Positions 8,322 to 16,340 of a stretch of 57,798 nt of DNA are shown here, piece by piece. Source of the stretch: an uncultured Lachnospiraceae bacterium (lineage in GTDB: Bacteria > Bacillota > Clostridia > Lachnospirales > Lachnospiraceae); assembly GCA_910579645.1 (NCBI GenBank), contig CAJTVK010000007.1, positions 1-57,798 on the forward strand. Direction: 5' to 3'. Positions within the stretch are counted from its first letter, which is position 1. Each line of letters opens with the position of its first letter. The notes under the pieces are model-generated. The model was not told the origin of the DNA. It was given only the letters and a program-made list of their open reading frames with translations, and made no database searches. The position numbers were made by a program, and so were the translations under genes.

Positions 8322-8888
8322 TTAAAAACCGAAAACGGATTTGAATATCTGTTCCCTGTTGTAAGAGGTGTCATAATATGGCAAATTATATATTTTGCAT
8401 TGTTCTTTCAGGTTTTTACTTATTGTTACGATGCTTGCACAATCCTTTTTGTTTTCTTCTTCAGATTTATAGTAGGTATAGTCCTTTGGTGTGTCGTATT
8501 TTTTCAAAAGTTTATATCTTTCTTCAGGAGTTACTTCTGATGTGCCGAAATAATATATTTCACAAACAGAAGAATCTATATGCTGAATATAATGCTGCGG
8601 CAATAATTGAAAGATATCGATTACCATCCCATAATCGCATTCGTTATATTCTCCGCTGTCTATCATTGCGTGAATGAATAATGCCATCTTAGAACTAATA
8701 TATTGAATATTTTTCCAAAGATCTGTATCTGCATCGGAATTAATGCCTGTTTCAGGAAATACTTTTTCAATGCCTGCAATTATTGAGTCCATGCTTATAT
8801 GCTGATATCCCCAATTATGCGATATTTTTTGAGAAATGGCGCTTTTTCCTGACCGTGGCACACCTGCAATGATAATATGTTTCTTCAA
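8322..8888 (-). CDS. Small P-loop nucleotide-binding protein, kinase-like
   Basis: Protein of 188 residues with a Walker A motif GVPRSGKSA close to the N-terminus. The overall shape is that of small adenylate-kinase-like or shikimate-kinase-like P-loop proteins, but I do not recognise a specific substrate family. I choose a TTG start at 8888 because GGAGGG lies six bases upstream; the ATG at 8915 has no such site. The gene is clearly more AT-rich than its neighbours, stands alone between repeat arrays and has no operon partner. These features suggest recent acquisition. Confidence 0.7.
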   Translation of the reverse strand: MKKHIIIAGVPRSGKSAISQKISHNWGYQHISMDSIIAGIEKVFPETGINSDADTDLWKNIQYISSKMALFIHAMIDSGEYNECDYGMVIDIFQLLPQHYIQHIDSSVCEIYYFGTSEVTPEERYKLLKKYDTPKDYTYYKSEEENKKDCASIVTISKNLKEQCKIYNLPYYDTSYNREQIFKSVFGF

Positions 8889-8939
8889 AAGTTTCCCTCC
8901 ATAGATAAAGTTCAATTGTGATTTGATAATTTTTAAGGA

Positions 8940-9264
8940 GATTATTAACTGTTACAGTTTATGATCAAAGTCCTCGCTCGTCCTTGAAAAAAGTCACTAA
9001 GTTTATCGTAGGTGAACTTCCCTTAAAGTTTTCCTCATATTATATCCCCCACAGGGCATTACGAACCCTGATAAGGGAAACAAAATTACAAAAAATATTA
9101 TATCACAAAATATACGGGAATTGTGAGCCGGTTGAATAATAATCAAGCCAATCAATGGCGGTTTCCGCTCCGGAACCTCGTTTTCCACATTACCGGAATC
9201 ATGGCTTTTTGGTGCAAGAATATTCAGCATAAATCTATGATACACAAAATTATGCCGACACACA
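8940..9264. other. Gene-free stretch
   Basis: No reading frame here has a ribosome binding site or a recognisable domain. A short hydrophobic minus-strand frame exists but looks accidental. The stretch lies between the P-loop gene and copy B of the palindromic element. Confidence 0.4.
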
Positions 9265-9418
9265 GCACCGGATATTATGTAATTGTCATAAGAACCGTCG
9301 GAAAACGCCGGCACTTAGTGAGGTACAACTCTGCCATCGGCAGAGTTCGAACTTAGTGCCGCTGCGTTTGACGCCGAGCGAAAGCGGGTTCTTAGGGCAA
9401 TTACATAATATCCGGCGC
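9265..9418 (+). repeat. 154-bp palindromic element, copy B
   Basis: Inverted arms of 32 bases (9265-9296 and 9387-9418, three mismatches) enclose a core of 90 bases. The inner stem is AACTCTGCC with GGCAGAGTT, and a second stem pairs CGGCAC with GTGCCG. It is the same length and order as copy A (7965-8118, opposite orientation), with roughly 85 percent identity in the core by eye. The last dozen bases of the right arm form the start of the 63-bp tandem array. Confidence 0.85.
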
Positions 9419-9667
9419 GTTCTGCCTGCTTCTACAATCAACGAAACATCCACCCTTTCTGCATCCGCCAAATATCCGGCGCGTCTGCCTGCTTCTGCAA
9501 TCAGCGAAACATCCACCCTTTCTGCATCCGCCAAATATCCGGCGCGTCTGCCTGCTTCTGCAATCAGCGAAACATCCACCCTTTCTGCATCCGCCAAATA
9601 TCCGGCGCGTCTGCCTGCTTCTACAATCAGCGAAACATCCACCCTCTCTACAACCACCAAATATCCG
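9407..9667. repeat. 63-bp tandem repeat, about four units
   Basis: Units start with AATATCCGGC at 9407 (64 bases), 9471, 9534 and 9597, with a partial unit at 9660. Units two and three are almost identical. Because 63 is a multiple of three, several frames stay open and give repeated 21-residue peptides, but none has a credible start. The first unit begins inside the right arm of palindromic element B. Confidence 0.9.
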
Positions 9668-9713
9668 CACAAATACGGCTGTTTGCTTATTGCACACAGA
9701 ATCAAATATTTCT

Positions 9714-9743
9714 TTGGACAACCCCAAAAGAGTATGCTATAAT
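9714..9743 (+). promoter_or_regulatory. Likely promoter of the paaK-ACT operon
   Basis: TTGGAC (9714-9719) and TATAAT (9738-9743) are 18 bases apart. This would give a leader of about 155 bases before paaK, and that leader contains a copy of the second structured repeat family. Confidence 0.5.
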
Positions 9744-9782
9744 TTTCATACCATAAATCAAATACCCATTGCAAATAAGGTG

Positions 9783-9866
9783 GGATTTGATGCCCGCGGC
9801 AGTCGTCAAATGGCTAAATAAAAAATCGGTTTAGACAGCCGCTTGCCTCATTGCCCGCGGGAATGA
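9783..9866 (-). repeat. Dispersed structured repeat, second family, copy 2
   Basis: On the minus strand this reads ATTCCCGCGGGCAATGAGG, a variable hairpin (CTAAA/TTTAG), then ATTTGACGACTGCCGCGGGC and TCAAATCC. The flanks match copies at 8158, 11702 and 53376, while the central hairpin differs. ATTTGA and TCAAAT again bracket the right half as an inverted repeat. It lies in the presumed leader of paaK. Confidence 0.6.
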
Positions 9867-9904
9867 AATTCTGATAAACGAAGCGGAAAGGGATGGTATA
9901 AGAC

Positions 9905-11212
9905 ATGGAACATTATTACCAGCCGGAAATCGAATGTGCGTCCCGGGAACAGATTCGGGCTTGGCAGGATGAGAGACTGGCTAACACAGTAAAACGGGTT
10001 TATGCAAACGTTGATTTTTACAGAAAAAAGATGGACGAGGCCGGAGTTGCGCCGGAAGATATTCATTCGACAGACGATTTACATAAACTTCCGTTTTTGA
10101 CAAAAGATGATTTGCGGGAAGCATATCCTTACGGTCTGTTGGCAGCACCGCTGTCTGACTGTGTAAGGATTCAGTCCACCAGCGGGACGACCGGGCGCAG
10201 GGTGGTGGCTTTTTATACACAGCATGACTTGGACTTATGGGAAGAATGCTGTGCCAGGGCTATCGCGGCGGCCGGCGGCACGAAGGAGGATGTGGTGCAT
10301 GTCAGCTATGGGTACGGGCTGTTTACCGGGGGGCCCGGACTGAACGGCGGTTCCCATAAAATCGGTTCCCTGACGCTTCCCATGTCTTCCGGAAATACGG
10401 AACGTCAGATACAGTTCATGTGTGATTTGGGTTCCACCATTCTGTGCTGCACGCCTTCCTATGCGGCTTATCTGGCAGAGTCTATCCGGGAGAGGGGGCT
10501 GCAGGATAAAATTCGGCTGAAAGCGGGGATATTCGGCGCGGAAGCCTGGACAGAGGAAATGCGCCATGATATCGAAGAAAAACTGGGGATTAAAGCTTTT
10601 GATATCTATGGACTGACGGAAATATCCGGTCCCGGCGTTTCTTTTGAATGCAGCGCACAGACCGGAATGCATGTGAATGAAGATCATTTCATTGCGGAAG
10701 TAATCAATCCGAAAACAGGAGAGGTTCTCCCGGACGGCGAGAAAGGGGAATTGGTATTTACCAGCATCACAAAAGAAGCGTTTCCTCTTATCCGCTACCG
10801 CACTAGGGATATCTGCATCCTCAGCCATGAAAAGTGTTCCTGCGGCCGTACTCATGTGAAAATGACCAAGCCGTTAGGACGGAGCGATGATATGCTGATT
10901 GTCAAAGGGGTGAATGTATTCCCGTCGCAGATCGAAACGGTATTGCTGAACCAAGGCTATCCTGCCAATTATCAGATTATTGTGGATCGTCACAATAACA
11001 GCGACACGATTGAAGTGCAGGTTGAGATGACGCAGGAAATGTTCTCGGACAATGCAGGTATCGTGGCCGAGAGGGAAAAGAAGCTGGTAGATGCGCTGAA
11101 GGCTATGCTTGGCATTTTTGTGAAAGTGAAGCTTGTGAATCCGAAGGCCATTACAAGGAGCGAGGGGAAAGCTGTCCGTGTCATTGACCGGAGAAACTTA
11201 TATAAAGGGTGA
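9905..11212 (+). CDS. paaK: Phenylacetate--CoA ligase family enzyme
   Basis: ATP-dependent acyl-CoA ligase of 435 residues that activates phenylacetate or a related aryl acid through an acyl-AMP intermediate. The AMP-binding motif STSGTTGRRVVAF lies near residues 97-110, IYGLTEISGPGVSFEC near 240, and YRTRDI near 300. A Cys-rich CSCGRT segment is typical of this clade. In gut anaerobes such enzymes occur with ACT proteins and indolepyruvate oxidoreductase for aromatic amino acid fermentation. The ACT gene is present here, but no oxidoreductase genes are. The ATG start is preceded by AAAGGGATGG. Confidence 0.9.
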   Translation: MEHYYQPEIECASREQIRAWQDERLANTVKRVYANVDFYRKKMDEAGVAPEDIHSTDDLHKLPFLTKDDLREAYPYGLLAAPLSDCVRIQSTSGTTGRRVVAFYTQHDLDLWEECCARAIAAAGGTKEDVVHVSYGYGLFTGGPGLNGGSHKIGSLTLPMSSGNTERQIQFMCDLGSTILCCTPSYAAYLAESIRERGLQDKIRLKAGIFGAEAWTEEMRHDIEEKLGIKAFDIYGLTEISGPGVSFECSAQTGMHVNEDHFIAEVINPKTGEVLPDGEKGELVFTSITKEAFPLIRYRTRDICILSHEKCSCGRTHVKMTKPLGRSDDMLIVKGVNVFPSQIETVLLNQGYPANYQIIVDRHNNSDTIEVQVEMTQEMFSDNAGIVAEREKKLVDALKAMLGIFVKVKLVNPKAITRSEGKAVRVIDRRNLYKG

Positions 11213-11249
11213 CGGGCAGGACAACTAAGCATCCGGATAGGAGGAGTTT

Positions 11250-11681
11250 ATGACAGTAAAACAAATTTCTGTATTTGTAGAAAATAAGGCGGGAAAGTTG
11301 GCGGAACTGACGGAATACCTGCACCAGCAGGATATAGACATGCGGGCTCTGTCCATTGCGGAAACACAGGACTTCGGCATTGTGCGGATGATTGTGGACG
11401 ATGCGTATAAAACCTCCTGCATTTTGAAAGAAGCAGGTTATGTGGTTTCCATCACCCCTGTGCTGGCAGTGGAAATGCCGGACGAACCGGGAAGTCTGTT
11501 CCGGATTCTGCAGACGTTGGGGGAAGGAGGCATAAATCTGGAATATATGTATGCATTCCTGACCCGGAAAGAAGCTACTGCCTATATGGTGCTTCGGGTA
11601 GAGGACAATGAAAAGGCGGCGGAAGTGCTGAGCCGGAAGGGGATTCATACGGTTTCCCAAGATGTAATTTCCAATTTGTAA
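11250..11681 (+). CDS. Tandem ACT-domain protein
   Basis: Small cytoplasmic protein of 143 residues made of two ACT domains (about 1-65 and 70-140). Each begins with a characteristic beta strand and a glycine or proline turn: ENKAGKLAELTEYL and MPDEPGSLFRILQTL. ACT domains bind amino acids, so it probably senses an aromatic or other amino acid. It lies 37 bases after paaK with an AGGAGG-type site and is a known companion of this ligase family. It has no catalytic domain. Confidence 0.88.
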   Translation: MTVKQISVFVENKAGKLAELTEYLHQQDIDMRALSIAETQDFGIVRMIVDDAYKTSCILKEAGYVVSITPVLAVEMPDEPGSLFRILQTLGEGGINLEYMYAFLTRKEATAYMVLRVEDNEKAAEVLSRKGIHTVSQDVISNL

Positions 11682-11701
11682 ATAAGGCTTCATCTTGATG
11701 T

Positions 11702-11780
11702 TTATTCCCGCGGGAAACGAGCCAAGCAGCCGCACCTGTGCGGATATTCGGCGACTGCCGCGAGAGTCAGATTGATGCCC
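11702..11780 (+). repeat. Dispersed structured repeat, second family, copy 3
   Basis: This is the clearest copy. ATTCCCGCGGGAAACGAG leads into CAAGCAGCC, the hairpin CCGCACC/GTGCGG, ATATTCGGCGACTGCCGCGAG, and a tail with GATTGATGCCC. It sits downstream of the ACT gene. Related copies are at 8158-8230, 9783-9866 and 53376-53445, with a half copy at 34665-34694. Confidence 0.7.
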
Positions 11781-11801
11781 GTTGCTTTCAGCGGGGCTGT
11801 T

Positions 11802-11851
11802 GACTCATAGGAGAGTGGAAAGCGGAAACTTTCGGCTCTCCTATTTGAGTG
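11802..11851 (+). terminator. Long hairpin, likely terminator of the paaK-ACT operon
   Basis: ATAGGAGAG (11807-11815) pairs with CTCTCCTAT (11836-11844). The stem extends outward through ACTCA and TGAGT with a small bulge, and an inner AAAG/CTTT stem forms within the loop. Only a short T-rich stretch follows, so termination may be partial. Confidence 0.5.
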
Positions 11852-11891
11852 AGTAACAGCTTTATCCTAAGCAGCGGATTTCCACCCATTT

Positions 11892-11936
11892 AGTCATTAT
11901 TCGGGCATGGCATGCTGACATTCCTGAATAATGACT
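11892..11936. promoter_or_regulatory. Perfect 11-bp inverted repeat before the glycosidase gene
   Basis: AGTCATTATTC (11892-11902) and GAATAATGACT (11926-11936) flank a 23-base loop, 50 bases before the glycosidase start. It could be a stem-loop in the leader or an operator. No good promoter is visible next to it. Confidence 0.45.
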
Positions 11937-11985
11937 TGCGGCAGGAGTGCCGGCTGCGGAGAACAAGAAATCAGGAGGCAGAACA

Positions 11986-13656
11986 ATGCTGCGTATGTTT
12001 AAGACACATAGCATAAGGAAACAGACAGAGCTATCTTCCTGTTTATGGGATTTTAGCACAATGCCGGAGGACGGCAGTGAATCCGTGAAAATGAAGGCAC
12101 TGGTGCCCGGATGTTGGGAGACTTACCCGGGACTGCGGGGCTATCGGGGAAAGGGATGTTTTGAGAGAAGTTTTTATGCTTCCGGAAATATCCGGCTGGA
12201 ATTTAAAGGAGTAAGCCATACGGCGGAAGTATTCCTTGACGGCAAAAAAGTGGCTTCTCATTACAATGCCTATACGCCCTTCTCCGCAGTGGTAACGAAT
12301 CTTCCCGCAGGAAATCACCGGCTGAAAGTCTGCGTGGACAATGGGTTTGGAGAAAACTCGGCATTGCATGTGGAAAATGATTATCAGACCTATGGCGGAA
12401 TTACTAGGGGCGTAGCCTTGGAGGAACTGGGCGAAGCATATATACGGCAGATTCATGTCACTCCCGAGAAAATTTCCGACGGCTGGAAGGCCTTGGTAAA
12501 AGTCAGCCTTCATAATCTTTCCGACCGGATATTTGAAGGAAGACTGATACTTGCCTTGGAAGGGAGTCTCGGAAGCAGCATGCATGTATCGCTGGCCGCA
12601 AAAGCAGAAACGGAAGAAACCATGGAGATTGTCTGTCCGGAGGTTTCGGAGTGGAATCCCATGAGTCCCACGCTGTATTTCGTTTCCGCAGTCTTGGAAG
12701 ACCGAACCGGTCAACAGGCGGATGATTTGACTGACCGGTTCGGTTTCCGGGAAGTGGCGGTGAATGGCAAAGATATTCTGCTCAACGGCAGAAAGCTTCG
12801 GATTAAAGGCTTCTGCCGGCATGAAGACCATCCGCAGTTCGGGTGTTCCCTGCCTGTGGATGCCATGTGGCAGGATTTACTTCTCCTAAAGGACTTGGGA
12901 GCAAATTCGGTGAGGACCTCTCATTATCCCAATGATGAACTTTTCTTGGATCTGTGTGACGAAACAGGGCTTCTCGTATGGGAGGAAAATCATGCAAGAG
13001 GACTTTCGGAAGAAGCCATGCGTAATCCCAATTTTGAACGGCAGTGTGAGGACTGTATCCGTGAAATGATAGAGTCACATTACAATCATCCGAGTATATA
13101 TATATGGGGGATACTAAATGAGTGTGCCAGCCATACGGAATACGGCAAAAGCTGTTATGAGGCACAGCTTTCGCTTATCCGCCGGTTAGACCCAAGCCGC
13201 CCCCGCTCTTTTGCCAGCTGCCAATTTAAAAGCGATCTCTGTTTCGGGCTTGCCGAAGTGACAGCCTATAACATTTATCCCCTTTGGTATCATGACACGC
13301 CCGTGCAGGAGTATCTGGAGGACTTGTATGAGTGGATACAGACTTGCACGGAAGGAGCCGGCAAGCCGTTTCTCATTACGGAAATCGGAGCAGGGGCGAT
13401 TTACGGTTATCGGTCGCCGGGCCGGGAAAAATGGTCGGAGGAATATCAGGCATGGGCTTTGGGGGAACAGTTGGAGGCCGTCCTGAACCATGAGGGTACA
13501 AGCGGCGTATATATATGGCAGTTCAGTGACTGCAAGGTATGCGGCAGTTGGTTCGGAACCCGTCCCCGTACCATGAACAATAAGGGGATTGTGGATGAAT
13601 ACCGCCGGCCAAAGCTGGCTTACGAAATTGTGCGGGAAAGGTTTGCCCCCGAATAA
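11986..13656 (+). CDS. Glycoside hydrolase family 2, probable beta-glucuronidase
   Basis: Cytoplasmic glycosidase of 556 residues with the family order: sugar-binding jelly roll, immunoglobulin-like domain, TIM barrel. GFCRHEDHPQFG and SVRTSHYP match beta-glucuronidases. ILNE gives the acid/base glutamate and ITEIGAG the nucleophile. MNNKG near the C-terminus fits the N-x-K motif that reads glucuronate carboxylates. No bacterial loop insertion is obvious near the active site. The ATG at 11986 has AGGAGG seven bases upstream, so the upstream GTG (11947) is unlikely. No signal peptide is seen. Beta-galactosidase is the main alternative. Confidence 0.82.
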   Translation: MLRMFKTHSIRKQTELSSCLWDFSTMPEDGSESVKMKALVPGCWETYPGLRGYRGKGCFERSFYASGNIRLEFKGVSHTAEVFLDGKKVASHYNAYTPFSAVVTNLPAGNHRLKVCVDNGFGENSALHVENDYQTYGGITRGVALEELGEAYIRQIHVTPEKISDGWKALVKVSLHNLSDRIFEGRLILALEGSLGSSMHVSLAAKAETEETMEIVCPEVSEWNPMSPTLYFVSAVLEDRTGQQADDLTDRFGFREVAVNGKDILLNGRKLRIKGFCRHEDHPQFGCSLPVDAMWQDLLLLKDLGANSVRTSHYPNDELFLDLCDETGLLVWEENHARGLSEEAMRNPNFERQCEDCIREMIESHYNHPSIYIWGILNECASHTEYGKSCYEAQLSLIRRLDPSRPRSFASCQFKSDLCFGLAEVTAYNIYPLWYHDTPVQEYLEDLYEWIQTCTEGAGKPFLITEIGAGAIYGYRSPGREKWSEEYQAWALGEQLEAVLNHEGTSGVYIWQFSDCKVCGSWFGTRPRTMNNKGIVDEYRRPKLAYEIVRERFAPE

Positions 13657-13686
13657 TTGTTGTTTTGAACTTATTTTCACTTTATT

Positions 13687-13715
13687 TTGACTTTATATGG
13701 AAAAGATGATAAAAT
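13687..13715 (+). promoter_or_regulatory. Sigma-A promoter of the first hybrid kinase
   Basis: TTGACT (13687-13692) and TAAAAT (13710-13715) are 17 bases apart, close to consensus, and lie 38 bases before the start codon. Confidence 0.7.
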
Positions 13716-13752
13716 ATCGTCATCAAACAGTAAATAAGGGTTTTGGTTTAAT

Positions 13753-16338
13753 ATGAGCAAAGGGAAATATAAAAACGGAAAGAAAGAGAAAAAAATATTA
13801 ATTCTGTCAATATTGACGGTTTTTATCATCTTGGGCAGTTTTGTTTTCCATATTTCGGCAAGAATAACGGAAGAAATGTCAAATTCTGCCATTACGAATT
13901 TAAGTGAAAGCCTGAATTTGATTGAGGGAACTGTGGAAGTGCTGTTTGAGCGGGAGGCCGAATATCAGCAGCTGATTGCAGAGGGTCTTGCAATGGCAGA
14001 GAATCCGGAAGAATTTATACTTTCTTACGGAAGAAAGGGAACAGTCATTAAGATGTCACTTATTTTTTCGGGAGAAACATCCGGTATTTCCAGCACCGGA
14101 GAGACATTTACGGCGGATGGGCTGGATTTTTCCGGCTATGCCATAGGGAATCTGCCGGTCTCCGGTTCCTATGTCAATGATATGGGTGCTTGGGCTTACA
14201 CAATGAAATGCCCGGTTTACAGAGACGGCAAAGAGACGGCTACGCTTTATATAGAGCATATTTATGAGTCTTTGGAAGCGACTCTCCCGGATAAACTTTA
14301 TAACAGCAGCGCGACTCTTTATATTATGGATTCCCAGAGCGAGCGTTTTCTGCTGAAGCCTAAAGGCAAAGGAGAACGGGCTGCCGGCCACCTGAATCTT
14401 GATGATTTCTATCATGCCAATAAAATATGGGAAACGGCAATCCAGAAAGAAGTAGCCGATAATATAAAACAGGGACAGAACGTTATGTTTTATCATGAAA
14501 TCAAAGGTCAGGATGCCCTGATTTACATGTGGGCAGTCAACGGCGGGATGCTGTATCTGATCGGATATGTGCCGATAGAGTCCATTCAGCGGGAAGGCAA
14601 AGCCGTGAACCAGAATATCCTCAGCGTGGTGATTGTCATGCTTGCGGCATTTTGTCTGTGCTGCTCGGTATATTTCATATATGAGAGACAGCAGGAGAAA
14701 ATCAGGAAAGAGCAGGAGTCTGAGCGGGAACTGCACAACAGGCAGCTGGCGGAAGCGCTGCAGGCGGCACAGGCGGCCAACAATTCCAAAACCACTTTTC
14801 TTTCCAATATGTCCCATGATATACGGACACCCATGAATGCCATTCTGGGCTTTACCGCTTTGCTTGAAAAAGATGCCGGCAATGAAGGGAAAGTAAGGGA
14901 ATATACGAAAAAAATTACCGCATCCGGCAGGCATCTGCTGAGCCTGATCAACGATGTGCTGGATGTGTCTAAAATTGAAAGCGGGAAGGTAGTGCTTACC
15001 ATAGGGGAATTTAACCTGAGCAGCCTAATCACTTCCGTAGATGCCATTATCCGGCCGGCAGCCAAGGATAAAAGGCAGACGTTTGAAGTTTCGGTGACGG
15101 GAATTAAACAGGAACGGCTGATAGGGGACGAAACAAGAATTAATCAGATTCTGATTAATCTTCTTTCCAATGCCGTTAAGTATACACAGGAAGAAGGGCA
15201 TATCTGGTTCCGCATCATCGGGCTGAACCAGCGTTCCGGCCAATATGCGCATATCCGCATTGAAGTGGAGGACAATGGATACGGTATGTCGGAGGACTAT
15301 CTGAAAGTCATTTTTGACGCATTTACAAGGGCGGAGAACAGTACGACAAATAAGGTGCAGGGAACCGGCCTTGGGATGGCCATCACGAAAAACCTTGTGG
15401 AGCTTATGGGCGGAAGCATAGAAGTGAAAAGCGAAGAGGGAAAAGGAAGCTTATTTACGGTCGAATTGGAACTGCGCATTGCCGAGCAGGATACGGATGC
15501 GGATTTTTGGAAAAAACATAAGCTTACCAGGCTGCTGGTGGTGGATGATGAGGAGGAGACTTGCCGGAATATTCAATATTTAATGAAAGATACAGAGGTT
15601 TCCGTAGACATGCTAAACAGCGGGGAAAATGCGGCAGACATAATATATGAGGCCTTGGCAGAAGGCAATCCCTACCACATGGTTCTGCTGGACTGGAAAA
15701 TGCCGGGGATAGACGGCATGGAAACGGCCCGAAGAATACGGGACAGGGTGCCGGAAAATCTGCCTATTCTGCTTCTGACGGCACATGACTGGGACAGCAT
15801 AGAAGAAGAGGCTCTCCGGGCAGGAATCAACGGCTTTCTGGCGAAACCGTTTTTTGTTTCCGCGCTGAAAGAAAAAATAACGGAAATGCAGGAAGAAGAC
15901 AATGCGTTTGCCCGGAAGGGCGAAAACGATGCGGAACCGGTCAGCCTGGAAGGACGAAATTTTTTAGTGGCGGAAGATAATGAAATCAATGCGGAAATCT
16001 TGCAGGAAATTCTTAGCATGGAAGGCGCTTCCTGCGAAATTGCCGTAAACGGTGCATTGGCAGTGGCACGTTTTGCCGAAGCGACGCTGGGGGAATTTGA
16101 CGCAATCCTGATGGATGTGCAGATGCCGGTAATGAACGGCTATGAGGCCACAAGGCAGATTCGGGCATTGGAGCGGGAAGACGCAGGGACTGTGCCGATT
16201 ATCGCCATGACGGCAAATGCTTTCGCGGAAGATGTAAGGGACGCTTTGAACGCCGGGATGAATGCCCATATTTCCAAACCGGTGGATCTGGAATTGCTGA
16301 AAAAGACTATAAACCTATATATTCGAAAAGAGGGATGA
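13753..16338 (+). CDS. Membrane hybrid histidine kinase with two receivers
   Basis: Sensor kinase of 861 residues. A first membrane span (about 14-34) and a second (about 283-308) enclose an extracellular sensor domain of roughly 245 residues. A short coiled coil leads to the H-box MSHDIRTPMNA with phospho-accepting His355, then a full ATPase domain (DNGYGMS, GTGLGMAI). Two receivers follow, with phospho-acceptor Asp647 (LLDWKMPG) and Asp788 (MDVQMPVMNG). No HPt or DNA-binding domain is present, so the output partner is unknown. The stop overlaps or closely abuts the following lipoprotein gene. Confidence 0.93.
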   Translation: MSKGKYKNGKKEKKILILSILTVFIILGSFVFHISARITEEMSNSAITNLSESLNLIEGTVEVLFEREAEYQQLIAEGLAMAENPEEFILSYGRKGTVIKMSLIFSGETSGISSTGETFTADGLDFSGYAIGNLPVSGSYVNDMGAWAYTMKCPVYRDGKETATLYIEHIYESLEATLPDKLYNSSATLYIMDSQSERFLLKPKGKGERAAGHLNLDDFYHANKIWETAIQKEVADNIKQGQNVMFYHEIKGQDALIYMWAVNGGMLYLIGYVPIESIQREGKAVNQNILSVVIVMLAAFCLCCSVYFIYERQQEKIRKEQESERELHNRQLAEALQAAQAANNSKTTFLSNMSHDIRTPMNAILGFTALLEKDAGNEGKVREYTKKITASGRHLLSLINDVLDVSKIESGKVVLTIGEFNLSSLITSVDAIIRPAAKDKRQTFEVSVTGIKQERLIGDETRINQILINLLSNAVKYTQEEGHIWFRIIGLNQRSGQYAHIRIEVEDNGYGMSEDYLKVIFDAFTRAENSTTNKVQGTGLGMAITKNLVELMGGSIEVKSEEGKGSLFTVELELRIAEQDTDADFWKKHKLTRLLVVDDEEETCRNIQYLMKDTEVSVDMLNSGENAADIIYEALAEGNPYHMVLLDWKMPGIDGMETARRIRDRVPENLPILLLTAHDWDSIEEEALRAGINGFLAKPFFVSALKEKITEMQEEDNAFARKGENDAEPVSLEGRNFLVAEDNEINAEILQEILSMEGASCEIAVNGALAVARFAEATLGEFDAILMDVQMPVMNGYEATRQIRALEREDAGTVPIIAMTANAFAEDVRDALNAGMNAHISKPVDLELLKKTINLYIRKEG

Positions 16339-16340
16339 GT

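Noticed and set aside
9003..9314. 103-codon minus-strand frame
   Set aside because: It enters the arm of the palindromic element, lacks a ribosome binding site and resembles no known protein.
9286..9774. Long minus-strand frame with a 21-residue repeat (and a plus-strand counterpart at 9356-9742)
   Set aside because: The frame is open only because the 63-bp DNA repeat is a multiple of three. There is no ribosome binding site, the opposite strand is open too, and the frame runs through the palindromic element.
8158..11780. CRISPR-like array
   Set aside because: Repeats here are either directly tandem without spacers or dispersed singly; no regular repeat-spacer pattern and no cas genes are present.
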